From Verrucomicrobiota bacterium (lineage in GTDB: Bacteria > Verrucomicrobiota > Verrucomicrobiia > Chthoniobacterales > UBA10450): 11,060 nucleotides of DNA. The stretch spans positions 1-11,060 of the forward strand of contig QHON01000169.1 in NCBI GenBank assembly GCA_003218815.1, given 5' to 3'. Positions within the stretch are counted from its first letter, which is position 1, and every line of letters starts with the position of its first letter. The translations under genes were made by a program, and so were the position numbers. Of this stretch, positions 1 through 6,071 are shown piece by piece. The notes beneath the pieces are model-generated. The model was not told the DNA's origin. It saw only the letters and a program-made list of their open reading frames with translations, and did no database searches.

Positions 1-381
1 GAGAACAATCAGTGTCGGGCCGCTTTGATTGAGCCGTGGATCCATTCCGGAGGTGATTTTCACTCCACGCGTGACCGTCAGTCGAACGTGGACGCCGTCA
101 CGCATTCTGTTCGCAGCGAGTGTGCGTTTGATTTCCTCGATGATTTTTTCGCGCGGCGGGATTTCCGGGAACGACAAAGCAACCGCGGATCGATGCAGCC
201 GATCAAGATGCTCGTAGAGCTTGAAAATGCGTCCATTGTACAGCCGCAACCCTTCCCAAACTGCGTCACCGGCTTGCACGACGGAATCAAATGGGCTGAT
301 CCCTGCTTCATCTCGATGCACCAGCCGCCCGTTGATGTTTACAATCAGATCGCGGTTCTTCTCGTTAAATTGCTGTAGCAT
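1..381 (-). CDS. Class IV PLP-dependent aminotransferase, N-terminal part (runs off left edge)
   Basis: The minus frame is open from an ATG at 381-379 to base 1 without a stop, giving 127 N-terminal residues. The read-out matches the N-terminal domain of class IV (BCAT / D-amino-acid aminotransferase / aminodeoxychorismate lyase) enzymes: a first strand VNINGRLV, then SPFDSVVQAGDAVWEGLRLY, then NGRIFKLYEHLDRLHRSA, then VRLTVTRG followed by TSGMDP. The PLP lysine lies in the missing part, so activity cannot be judged. The substrate could be a branched-chain or other amino acid; the motif style is closest to my recollection of plant 'BCAT-like' proteins, not of housekeeping IlvE. An in-frame stop lies upstream (near 398-420), and no strong ribosome site precedes the ATG. 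The gene follows the sulfotransferase-like gene on the same strand after 126 bp. The family is secure; the substrate is not. Confidence 0.88.
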   Translation of the reverse strand, partial: MLQQFNEKNRDLIVNINGRLVHRDEAGISPFDSVVQAGDAVWEGLRLYNGRIFKLYEHLDRLHRSAVALSFPEIPPREKIIEEIKRTLAANRMRDGVHVRLTVTRGVKITSGMDPRLNQSGPTLIVL

Positions 382-386
382 ATAAA

Positions 387-404
387 CTCGTGCTCGTGTT
401 CGTG
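387..404. repeat. Three tandem CTCGTG-type hexamers
   Basis: CTCGTG, CTCGTG and TTCGTG follow one another directly, just upstream of the aminotransferase start. On the minus strand they read CACGAACACGAGCACGAG, so the purine-rich GAG is the only ribosome-site-like sequence for that gene. Whether this is a remnant of a dispersed repeat cannot be told from one copy. Confidence 0.6.
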
Positions 405-419
405 ACCGATTCAATTTTT

Positions 420-429
420 AACCGCGGTT
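420..429. repeat. 10-bp perfect palindrome AACCGCGGTT
   Basis: This self-complementary 10-mer lies about 40 bp upstream of the aminotransferase start in the 126-bp gap between the two minus-strand genes. The position would suit an operator, but there is only one copy, and a palindrome of this length can occur by chance. Confidence 0.3.
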
Positions 430-461
430 TATGCGGATAGCGCAGATTGTTTTGTTATAAT

Positions 462-476
462 GGGCGGCGTTCGCCC
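462..476 (-). other. Intercistronic GC-rich hairpin
   Basis: GGGCG, a 5-base loop, then CGCCC form a strong short stem 32 bp after the sulfotransferase stop and 81 bp before the aminotransferase start. On the minus strand the following bases are ATTATAACAAAAC, with no U-run, so it does not look like a standard intrinsic terminator. It may pause transcription or set an mRNA processing end between the two cistrons. Confidence 0.35.
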
Positions 477-507
477 CGGCGAGCAGGTCTACAACATCCG
501 CGATCTA

Positions 508-1257
508 TTACAGATGGTATTCATAGAGCCGTTCATAGCATTCGCGGCACTGCTCATGAATTTCGTGCAAACGCTTCGGCACCGACTCATCTTTCGGCTG
601 ATACGGCAGAAATGATGTCGATCTTGCCACTTCGCTGTACCAATGCTTCGCCCAAACGCCATCGGTTTCGCGCAAACCCGGCGGCCAAGAAAGCATCGAT
701 TCGCTGAACTCAATACCAGCCGCATCACAAAGTCGCCGCAAGACCTGCTCGGGATTTTGTTGAACATCTCGGGCGTCGATAACCGGTGGCATCGAAGCGG
801 TTTTCTCGCGCACCCAATCAAAAATCTCCGCTTGTTGTACAAACCCAAGATCTTCCAACGTCGGGTCACTTTGCTTCTTAACGTAAGACAGGATCACCTC
901 GCGCGGATCGCGAATGAGAAAGCAATTCGTCACACCGACAAGCCATTCTCGATCGATTTCCGGCAGGAGATGATGCGTCATTTGTTTCTGATAAAAAATC
1001 TGGGAGGGCCCTTTGTGACGCGGCTCTGGAATCGGTCCCAATAGCTGCGCAACCACTTTCCGCCAATCGGTCTCGCCATGCGCGAGCACTTCATCAGCAC
1101 CAGGATGGTTTTTTCCGGTCATCTTTAGATAAAACGCGTAAAACGGCTCATCGATCACAAATGTGTCCGGTCGATTCCCCCATGCGCGCATCATCGCCGT
1201 CGAAATGTTTCGCGGGCCCGACCACATCGCGATACGGATCGGCTCGTCCTGGCACAT
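508..1257 (-). CDS. Sulfotransferase-like P-loop protein paired with aminotransferase
   Basis: The protein has about 249 residues. Near the N-terminus, IAMWSGPRNISTAMMRAW is a PAPS-sulfotransferase-type 5'-phosphosulfate loop, followed by VIDEPFYAFYLKMTG. The middle holds CFLIRDPREVILSY, the 3'-phosphate-binding R...S region of sulfotransferases, and then PPVIDARDVQQNPEQVLRRLC. The C-terminal third has DGVWAKHWY. The whole order resembles the N-terminal half of plant BCAT-like fusion proteins as I recall them. I chose the ATG at 1257 because GAGGTG lies 12 bases upstream; an in-frame GTG at 1272 would add five residues, and its own upstream GGACGAG is too close. No signal peptide or membrane segment is seen, so it is probably cytoplasmic. 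The presence of an aminotransferase gene next in line suggests a shared pathway. The acceptor is unknown, and it may bind a nucleotide without transferring sulfate. Confidence 0.85.
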   Translation of the reverse strand: MCQDEPIRIAMWSGPRNISTAMMRAWGNRPDTFVIDEPFYAFYLKMTGKNHPGADEVLAHGETDWRKVVAQLLGPIPEPRHKGPSQIFYQKQMTHHLLPEIDREWLVGVTNCFLIRDPREVILSYVKKQSDPTLEDLGFVQQAEIFDWVREKTASMPPVIDARDVQQNPEQVLRRLCDAAGIEFSESMLSWPPGLRETDGVWAKHWYSEVARSTSFLPYQPKDESVPKRLHEIHEQCRECYERLYEYHL

Positions 1258-1326
1258 CGATCCAGATTCCACCTCGTCCGCACTTTTTGCTAGCGGAACT
1301 CGATTTGCCGACAGGAAACTTCGTTG

Positions 1327-1345
1327 TAGTCGCTGACTGCGACTA
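1327..1345 (-). terminator. Weak hairpin between exported protein and sulfotransferase genes
   Basis: TAGTCGC and GCGACTA pair perfectly (7 bp) around the 5-base loop TGACT, 26 bp beyond the stop of the gene at 1372-1929. The minus strand continues CAACGAAG, with no T-run, so termination is uncertain. It is the only stem in the gap between the two minus-strand genes. Confidence 0.3.
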
Positions 1346-1371
1346 TTGCATTGATTAACTGCGGGTACAGC

Positions 1372-1929
1372 TTACGACTTCGCGTAAACGCCTAGCAACG
1401 GCCGGGGCGACGGCACCTTCGATTTAAAATCGCTTACGAACCCATCCTTCGTGCGGATCTCCACGTGACCAGCTGCTTTGCTCGCGCCATACACTAGTAC
1501 TGCGCCTAACGGCGCAGCGTAGGGATCGGATACCGCGAGCTTCTTGAACCCGTAGTTGCTCACGAGCTCCTGCCCGGCTTGCTTTGCCAACATCGTCGTT
1601 GGTCGGGATCTCAACACGCCGGCGGCGACGAGCGCTTCTTTTACGAAATGCCAGCAAAGCGAATGCGAGTGTGCATGCGCGCGTTCCTCCGCGATGGTGG
1701 CGGCACGGCACAGCTTCGGATCGATCTTCGGATCAAGCTTCGCAAACGGATGAACGATCTTCTTCGGCTGATATTTGTCGATAATCTCAACTGAGCGCCG
1801 TTTGCCGGAGGCATCTTTATAATCAAACTTAGGTTTCGGCGACATGGACATGTTTAGCGCCGAGACTGGGCGCGGCCAAAATGCCATACCGCAAAGAGTG
1901 ATGACGATAAGGGGGGTAATTTTTCGCAT
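1372..1929 (-). CDS. Exported CHAP/NlpC-P60-like cysteine hydrolase
   Basis: This 185-residue protein starts with a signal peptide (MRK, hydrophobic residues 5-18, then PVSALN). The mature part has the order expected of a papain-like CHAP or NlpC/P60 fold. A Cys (C92 in SLCWHFVKEAL) begins a helix. A small-residue turn and strand (APLGAVLVYG, about 139-148) lead to a His in GHVEIRT (H155), and a polar third residue follows in GFVSDF (D167). Such proteins usually cut peptide or amide bonds in peptidoglycan. A His-rich patch, AHAHSHS (about 84-90), sits just before the Cys. The C-terminus ends LLGVYAK. No cell-wall-binding repeat is present, so it is a single-domain enzyme. The upstream ribosome site is poor. 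The fold assignment rests on the C/H/D pattern and is moderate; it could be another exported protein of unknown function. Confidence 0.72.
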   Translation of the reverse strand: MRKITPLIVITLCGMAFWPRPVSALNMSMSPKPKFDYKDASGKRRSVEIIDKYQPKKIVHPFAKLDPKIDPKLCRAATIAEERAHAHSHSLCWHFVKEALVAAGVLRSRPTTMLAKQAGQELVSNYGFKKLAVSDPYAAPLGAVLVYGASKAAGHVEIRTKDGFVSDFKSKVPSPRPLLGVYAKS

Positions 1930-2077
1930 AAAGAGCGCGCCATATCGACTATTTTAGCTTCCCCTGCAACTGATTTTTTCAAGAAAATTTCGGATTTTTT
2001 TCGTCCCCGTCCAAATCGATCAACCAAGGCTCCCCGTTTCGCGAATCTGTCCCAATTGGAGGCAGGGAAGGCAGCTC
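1930..2077 (-). promoter_or_regulatory. AT-rich leader upstream of exported hydrolase gene
   Basis: This 148-bp gap separates two genes on the same strand. Reading on the minus strand, a stretch with A-runs (about 1970-2001) precedes TTGAAA or TTGCAG and a loose TAAAAT/GATATG, which could serve as an UP-like element and a promoter. Spacing and matches are poor, so no box is assigned. No clear terminator for the aldo/keto reductase is seen here. Confidence 0.25.
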
Positions 2078-3019
2078 CTACAGCCCCGAGACAAACTGAA
2101 CCATTCGCTGACGCATTTTTGCGTCAGGCAGACGGCCGACGCCGGCTTGCATATTGTCCTCGAGATGGCGCGGATTATTGGTCGCTGGGATCACGCAAGT
2201 CACCGCCGGGTGCGCGACGATCCATTTCAGAAAGAACTGCGCCCAAGAGCGACAGTCGAATTCGGCCGCCCAGTCGGGCAACTGTTTGGCCCGCACACGC
2301 TGAAACAAACCGCCCCCACCAAATGGACGATTAATGATGACCGCCATGCGGAGCTCCTGGGCCAGCGGCAGAATGCGTTGCGCCGCTCCAAGTTCCATGA
2401 CCGAGTAATTGATCTGGACGAAATCGGGTTTGTGACTGCGCATGATTCTTTCTATTTCGCCAAAGCCACGCGCTTGTGAATGCGTGATGCCTGTGTAGCG
2501 GATGCGTCCCTTCGTTTTCCACTCACGAAGTGAAGACATTTGCATTTCGACATCGACTAAATTGTGGACCTGCATCAGGTCAATTCTTTTGGTTTGAAAG
2601 CGCTCCATCGACCGCTCCATCATTTGGATCCCCGCCTCTTTACCCGCGGTCCAGACCTTGGTGGCGATAAAGAGCGAATCGCGCAAATGCAATTTGGCGG
2701 CGAGTTCGCCGATGACACCTTCGGCTGGACCGTACATCGGTGAAGAATCAATCACGCGGCCACCCCGCTTGACGAACAGGGACATCACTTCTTCGAGTTG
2801 CCTTCTGTTCTCTGGCGTAAGATCGACATCGAACGCGTTCCAGGTGCCGAGTCCGATGACGGCAAGTTTTTCACCCGAAGAAGGAATCGCACGTGCCAGC
2901 ATACTTGATGATTGACCTGCCGCTTGGGCGCGCGACGTAGGAATCTGTAACAGCAAGCCGGCTGCGCCGGCACCAATTAGTCTGGACGCCTCACGACGCG
3001 TAAGACTGCTCCTTGTCAT
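2078..3019 (-). CDS. Tat-type exported aldo/keto reductase
   Basis: This 313-residue protein opens with a twin-arginine-like signal: SLTRREASRLIGAGAAGLLL, then a cleavage-like SRAQA near residue 33. The catalytic tetrad of aldo/keto reductases is visible: D91 in RVIDSSPMYG, Y96, K121 in LFIATKVW and H152 in DLMQVHNLVD. Later QINYSV and VIINRPFGGGG give the expected barrel strands, and the tail CVIPATNNPRHLEDN (from about 275) corresponds to the cofactor-phosphate-binding end. It should reduce a carbonyl or oxidise an alcohol with NAD(P)H, probably folded with cofactor before Tat export. The substrate is unknown. The ATG at 3019 has no good upstream ribosome site; AAGGAG occurs just inside the gene. 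It is divergent from the permease gene, with a 211-bp gap. Confidence 0.9.
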   Translation of the reverse strand: MTRSSLTRREASRLIGAGAAGLLLQIPTSRAQAAGQSSSMLARAIPSSGEKLAVIGLGTWNAFDVDLTPENRRQLEEVMSLFVKRGGRVIDSSPMYGPAEGVIGELAAKLHLRDSLFIATKVWTAGKEAGIQMMERSMERFQTKRIDLMQVHNLVDVEMQMSSLREWKTKGRIRYTGITHSQARGFGEIERIMRSHKPDFVQINYSVMELGAAQRILPLAQELRMAVIINRPFGGGGLFQRVRAKQLPDWAAEFDCRSWAQFFLKWIVAHPAVTCVIPATNNPRHLEDNMQAGVGRLPDAKMRQRMVQFVSGL

Positions 3020-3036
3020 GTCGAATCGAAATGAAA

Positions 3037-3076
3037 GAATCTCTCATTGTTATCCGAACGAGATCAAGAGAGATTC
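3037..3076. repeat. 9-bp perfect inverted repeat in divergent gap
   Basis: GAATCTCTC (3037-3045) and GAGAGATTC (3068-3076) are perfect reverse complements with a 22-base spacer. They lie 17 bp upstream of the aldo/keto reductase start, in the gap shared with the divergent permease gene, so an operator or a leader hairpin is possible. The right arm also begins the next repeat-like element. Confidence 0.5.
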
Positions 3077-3101
3077 CTCGACTTGGCTCGGAATGACAAG
3101 A
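3068..3101. repeat. Possible dispersed-repeat fragment (GAGATTCCTCG...CTCGGAATGACAAG)
   Basis: The stretch folds as ATTC, bulge CT, CGA, loop CTTGGC, TCG, GAAT. It resembles a small intergenic repeat of the type GATTCTTCG..CTC.GAATGACA that I recall from several soil phyla. Only one copy is in the window, so the repeat nature is inferred. It explains the short open plus-strand frame through here, which I do not call a gene. Confidence 0.4.
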
Positions 3102-3230
3102 AGGCTAAGCGTGCACATGAGGGGCAACTCGCCGTGAATTTATCAAACTTTCCGCTGTCGCCGGGGCTTACGTTTCCTTGGGCGGAAGACCGTTTCGCGC
3201 TTCCCTCCACTCGGGATCGCATAGCTTAAA

Positions 3231-4541
3231 ATGAAACATTTTTTCGGCAAAATCGTTGACGTAAAACCGGACGAGATTCGGGCGCTCTGGCTCGGGTTTG
3301 TTTTTCATTTTCTGATTCTCACGGGCTACTACATCATGCGGCCGATTCGCGACAGCATTGCTGCGAGCAACCGGCTGGAAACGCTACCCTGGATGTTTAC
3401 TGCCACGCTTGTGGGGATGTTGATCGCCAATGCCGTCTTCGCGGCGATCGTGGCGCGAATGTCGCGAAGAAAGTTTATTCCAATCGCCTACGCGTTTTTC
3501 ATTTTCAATCTCGCGCTCTTTTACGTTCTGATGCGGAGTTGTCCACCCGCGCAACAAGTTTGGATCGGCCGTGCCCTGTATGTCTGGGTGAGCGTTTTCA
3601 ATCTATTTAATACCGCCATCTTCTGGGCTTTCATAACCGATCTGTTCACAGTCGAGCAAGGCAAGCGGCTTTATGGGTTCATCGCAGTCGGCGGTTCGCT
3701 CGGCGCTATCCTCGGGGCGTACATTACCAAGCATTATGTTCGAGACATAGGGCCGGCAAATCTTCTGGCGATCTCCGCGATAATGTTCGCAGTCGCTGGC
3801 TTTCTGGTTCGTTTTTTTCCCAGCGGCTTCGCGGAACAAAAGAAAATTGTCCCGCCGCGCGAAGAGCCGATCGGCGGATCGATCTGGTCAGGTATAACCC
3901 ACATTGCCCATTCGCCCTATCTTATGGGGCTGGCTGCATCCATTCTCCTTTATACGACGACGTCGACCTGGGCGTACTTTCAGCAGACAGATCTCGCGCG
4001 CGAAGCGCTAAAGAGCAGCGACGAACGTACCGTTTTCCTAGCAAACCTTGAGATCTGGGTCAACAGCATCACGGTCATCATCCAGATCTTTCTTACTGGC
4101 CGTTTGCTCAAATGGTTCGGCGTTGGGTTCACACTCGTTTCGCTGCCGTTCCTGAGCATGGTTGGTTTCGCCGCGATGGGCGTTGTGCCAAGTCTGGGGT
4201 TGTTGGCCGTCTTTCAAGTCGCTCGCCGGGCTGCCGCTTACGCGCTGATGCGACCTTCCCGCGAGATCCTATTTACGGTTTTGCGCCGCGAAGACAAGTA
4301 CAAGGTCAAGAGCGTGACTGACACCTTAGGATACCGCATCGGGGATCAGCTAGGCGCATGGTCGTATGGCGGGCTGCACGCACTGAGCTTGGGGCTTCAG
4401 AGTATCAGCTTTGTTGCCGTTCCGGTCGTGGCTGGTTGGTGCGGCCTTAGTCTTTGGCTGGCGCGCAAACAACGCGCTTTAGCTGATGCGCAGCGCGAAG
4501 CATTGCCGCCGACCGACGTCCTTGCTTCTGAAGCGGCATAG
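3231..4541 (+). CDS. ATP/ADP-translocase-like 12-TM MFS permease
   Basis: This 436-residue membrane protein has about 12 hydrophobic helices, starting with residues 18-37 and 54-74; a polar loop near 198-218 separates the two halves. Family marks are YYIMRPIRD at 33-41 and, near 341-376, RPSREILFTVLRREDKYKVK followed by DTLGYRIGDQLGAW. The latter is the stretch conserved in the TLC / nucleotide-exchange branch and its bacterial MFS relatives. Classical members swap ATP for ADP in intracellular bacteria and plastids. Many free-living bacteria carry relatives of unproven substrate, and this one may move another solute. The ATG is preceded by a poor ribosome site, and it is the only start before the first helix. 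The gene is divergent from the reductase gene and convergent with the M20 gene, so it is probably transcribed alone. Confidence 0.85.
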   Translation: MKHFFGKIVDVKPDEIRALWLGFVFHFLILTGYYIMRPIRDSIAASNRLETLPWMFTATLVGMLIANAVFAAIVARMSRRKFIPIAYAFFIFNLALFYVLMRSCPPAQQVWIGRALYVWVSVFNLFNTAIFWAFITDLFTVEQGKRLYGFIAVGGSLGAILGAYITKHYVRDIGPANLLAISAIMFAVAGFLVRFFPSGFAEQKKIVPPREEPIGGSIWSGITHIAHSPYLMGLAASILLYTTTSTWAYFQQTDLAREALKSSDERTVFLANLEIWVNSITVIIQIFLTGRLLKWFGVGFTLVSLPFLSMVGFAAMGVVPSLGLLAVFQVARRAAAYALMRPSREILFTVLRREDKYKVKSVTDTLGYRIGDQLGAWSYGGLHALSLGLQSISFVAVPVVAGWCGLSLWLARKQRALADAQREALPPTDVLASEAA

Positions 4542-4563
4542 CAGTGTCGATCGCGGCGTCGCG

Positions 4564-6054
4564 CTATTTCGCCAGCTCGTAGAGGTATTGGATGAAGGAC
4601 ATGGTCGCGCCATCGAAGCTTTGGACTTTCGGGTTGGCCGATTCGATGACGTAGTATTCGTCGGGCGCATGCGCGCCGCTGCCGTGACCGAGCCCGAAGT
4701 GACCGGCGGGAAGTTTGAGCGGCTCACCAGTAAACACGTAACCAGGATACGAACCGGCGTTGCGCGGCCAGAGCATTGGATCAATTCCGAATTTTTTGTA
4801 GCTGGCGACCTGCGCCTTGATGAGCGCGGAATCGGCCGATGTGCTCGTGGGATCGTATCCGCCAGTCATCTTCACTTCGATGTCGCCGAAGCCGCGCTTC
4901 GCCAGATGCGCCTTTAACGCAGCGAGTGCGTCGGCCGCTTTTATGTCTGGCACGAGACGCATGTCGATCTTCGCCACGGCGCGATGCGGTAAAATGGTTT
5001 TGCCGCCCGGCCCGGTGTAACCGCCGACCAATCCTTCAATGTTAACCGTCGGCTGTGATTCGAGCCGTTCGTTCGCCTGCTCCCACGGCAGATCATTGAT
5101 CCAACGTTTCACGCTGAACTGTTTCTTCGCCTGCGCTTCGCTCCGCACCTTCGACACACTTTCGATCATCGCTTTCTCTTCGGCGCTCAGTGGTCGCGGC
5201 TTTGGATAGTTGTCGATCTTGATTTCATTGCCATCGTCGGACACAAGCGTATCAAGCGCTTTCACCAAGTGCCATGCCGGGCTCTCCACCATGGCCTTGA
5301 GCGACGAGTGAATGTCTTTCTCCGGGCCGCGTCCCCATTTTTCGCCACTCGACACCAGCTCGAGCTCAATCACGCCTTTCGATCCGAGGTTTACCGTCAC
5401 AATTCCATCCAAATCTTGCGTCGCTGAGGGCATGAACACGCCGACAGATTTTTTCAGCGCGGTCAGCACCTCCGGGCGCCTAACGAGTTGTGGAATGTGC
5501 GGCGAACCGATCTCTTCTTCGCCTTCGGCCACCATCACCAGGTTCACCGGCATTTTCTTGCCTGCGCCGCGAATCGCATGCAGCGCAGCGAGGAACGCCG
5601 CCTCTGGTCCTTTCTGATTCACCGCACCGCGTCCAATCATCACTTTCCCCAGCGGTAGTTTGTCCACGATTCGCGCTTCAGTTGGCGGCGATGTCCATTC
5701 CGCTGGATCGAACTGTTTCACATCATACATGAAATAGAGCCCGACCGTTTTCGGCGCGCCCGCATCGAGCGTCGCGAACACGCCCGGTTTGCCGTCCGTG
5801 TTGATGACTGTCGCCTTCTGAAATCCCGCATCGCGCGCGAGCTTTGCCATGTACTCCGCGCCTTCCGGATACCCGCGATTCTCCGCCGCGATTGACACCT
5901 GGCCAATCCAATCCTGCAACCGTTTCACCGCCTCCTCATGGCGTTTGGCGATTTCGGCTTTGATTGTAGCGAGATCATTTTCACCTGAGAAGACGCGGTC
6001 TGCGCTGGCAATGAGAGAGACAATTGCGATCAGTGATAAAATTGGTGTGTTCAT
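4564..6054 (-). CDS. Exported M20-family protein with altered metal site
   Basis: The protein has 496 residues with a signal peptide (hydrophobic about 4-17, then SADRVFSG). The M20/M25/M40 two-domain plan is clear: catalytic half, dimerisation lid about 245-385, catalytic half. Several metal ligands differ from the family rule. Where the first His is expected (GHYD-type) it reads YFMYDV (M109). The bridging Asp of GRGxxDxKG is Asn (GRGAVNQKGP, N146). The Asp expected near VxxD is Ser (FMPSATQD, S210). The catalytic EGEEE at 178-182, the lid His (DIHSS, H249) and the last His (GAHAPDEYY, H462) remain. It may use another metal arrangement, belong to a subfamily with this signature, or be a pseudoenzyme. 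AAGGAAG sits 10 bases before the ATG and overlaps the end of the polymerase gene, so the two are probably co-transcribed. Confidence 0.88.
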   Translation of the reverse strand: MNTPILSLIAIVSLIASADRVFSGENDLATIKAEIAKRHEEAVKRLQDWIGQVSIAAENRGYPEGAEYMAKLARDAGFQKATVINTDGKPGVFATLDAGAPKTVGLYFMYDVKQFDPAEWTSPPTEARIVDKLPLGKVMIGRGAVNQKGPEAAFLAALHAIRGAGKKMPVNLVMVAEGEEEIGSPHIPQLVRRPEVLTALKKSVGVFMPSATQDLDGIVTVNLGSKGVIELELVSSGEKWGRGPEKDIHSSLKAMVESPAWHLVKALDTLVSDDGNEIKIDNYPKPRPLSAEEKAMIESVSKVRSEAQAKKQFSVKRWINDLPWEQANERLESQPTVNIEGLVGGYTGPGGKTILPHRAVAKIDMRLVPDIKAADALAALKAHLAKRGFGDIEVKMTGGYDPTSTSADSALIKAQVASYKKFGIDPMLWPRNAGSYPGYVFTGEPLKLPAGHFGLGHGSGAHAPDEYYVIESANPKVQSFDGATMSFIQYLYELAK

Positions 6055-6064
6055 AAAGTAAATA

Positions 6065-6071
6065 CTTCCTT
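6065..6071 (-). promoter_or_regulatory. Ribosome binding site of M20 gene inside polymerase gene end
   Basis: On the minus strand AAGGAAG lies 10 bases upstream of the ATG at 6054 and overlaps the polymerase stop codon at 6072-6070. This fixes the start and argues for translation coupled to the upstream gene. Confidence 0.7.

Noticed and set aside
447..707. Plus-strand open frame of 86 codons
   Set aside because: It overlaps the sulfotransferase-like gene in antisense and has no recognisable motif or ribosome site.
1258..1272. GTG start adding five residues to the sulfotransferase-like protein
   Set aside because: Possible, but the GAGGTG at the GTG itself is better read as the ribosome site for the ATG at 1257.
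3047..3229. Short plus-strand open frame of 60 codons before the permease gene
   Set aside because: It begins at TTG, runs through the inverted repeat and repeat-like element, and its product resembles no protein; no ribosome site.
4542..4563. Bidirectional terminator between the permease and M20 genes
   Set aside because: Only 22 bp separate the stops, and no stable stem with a T-run is seen on either strand.
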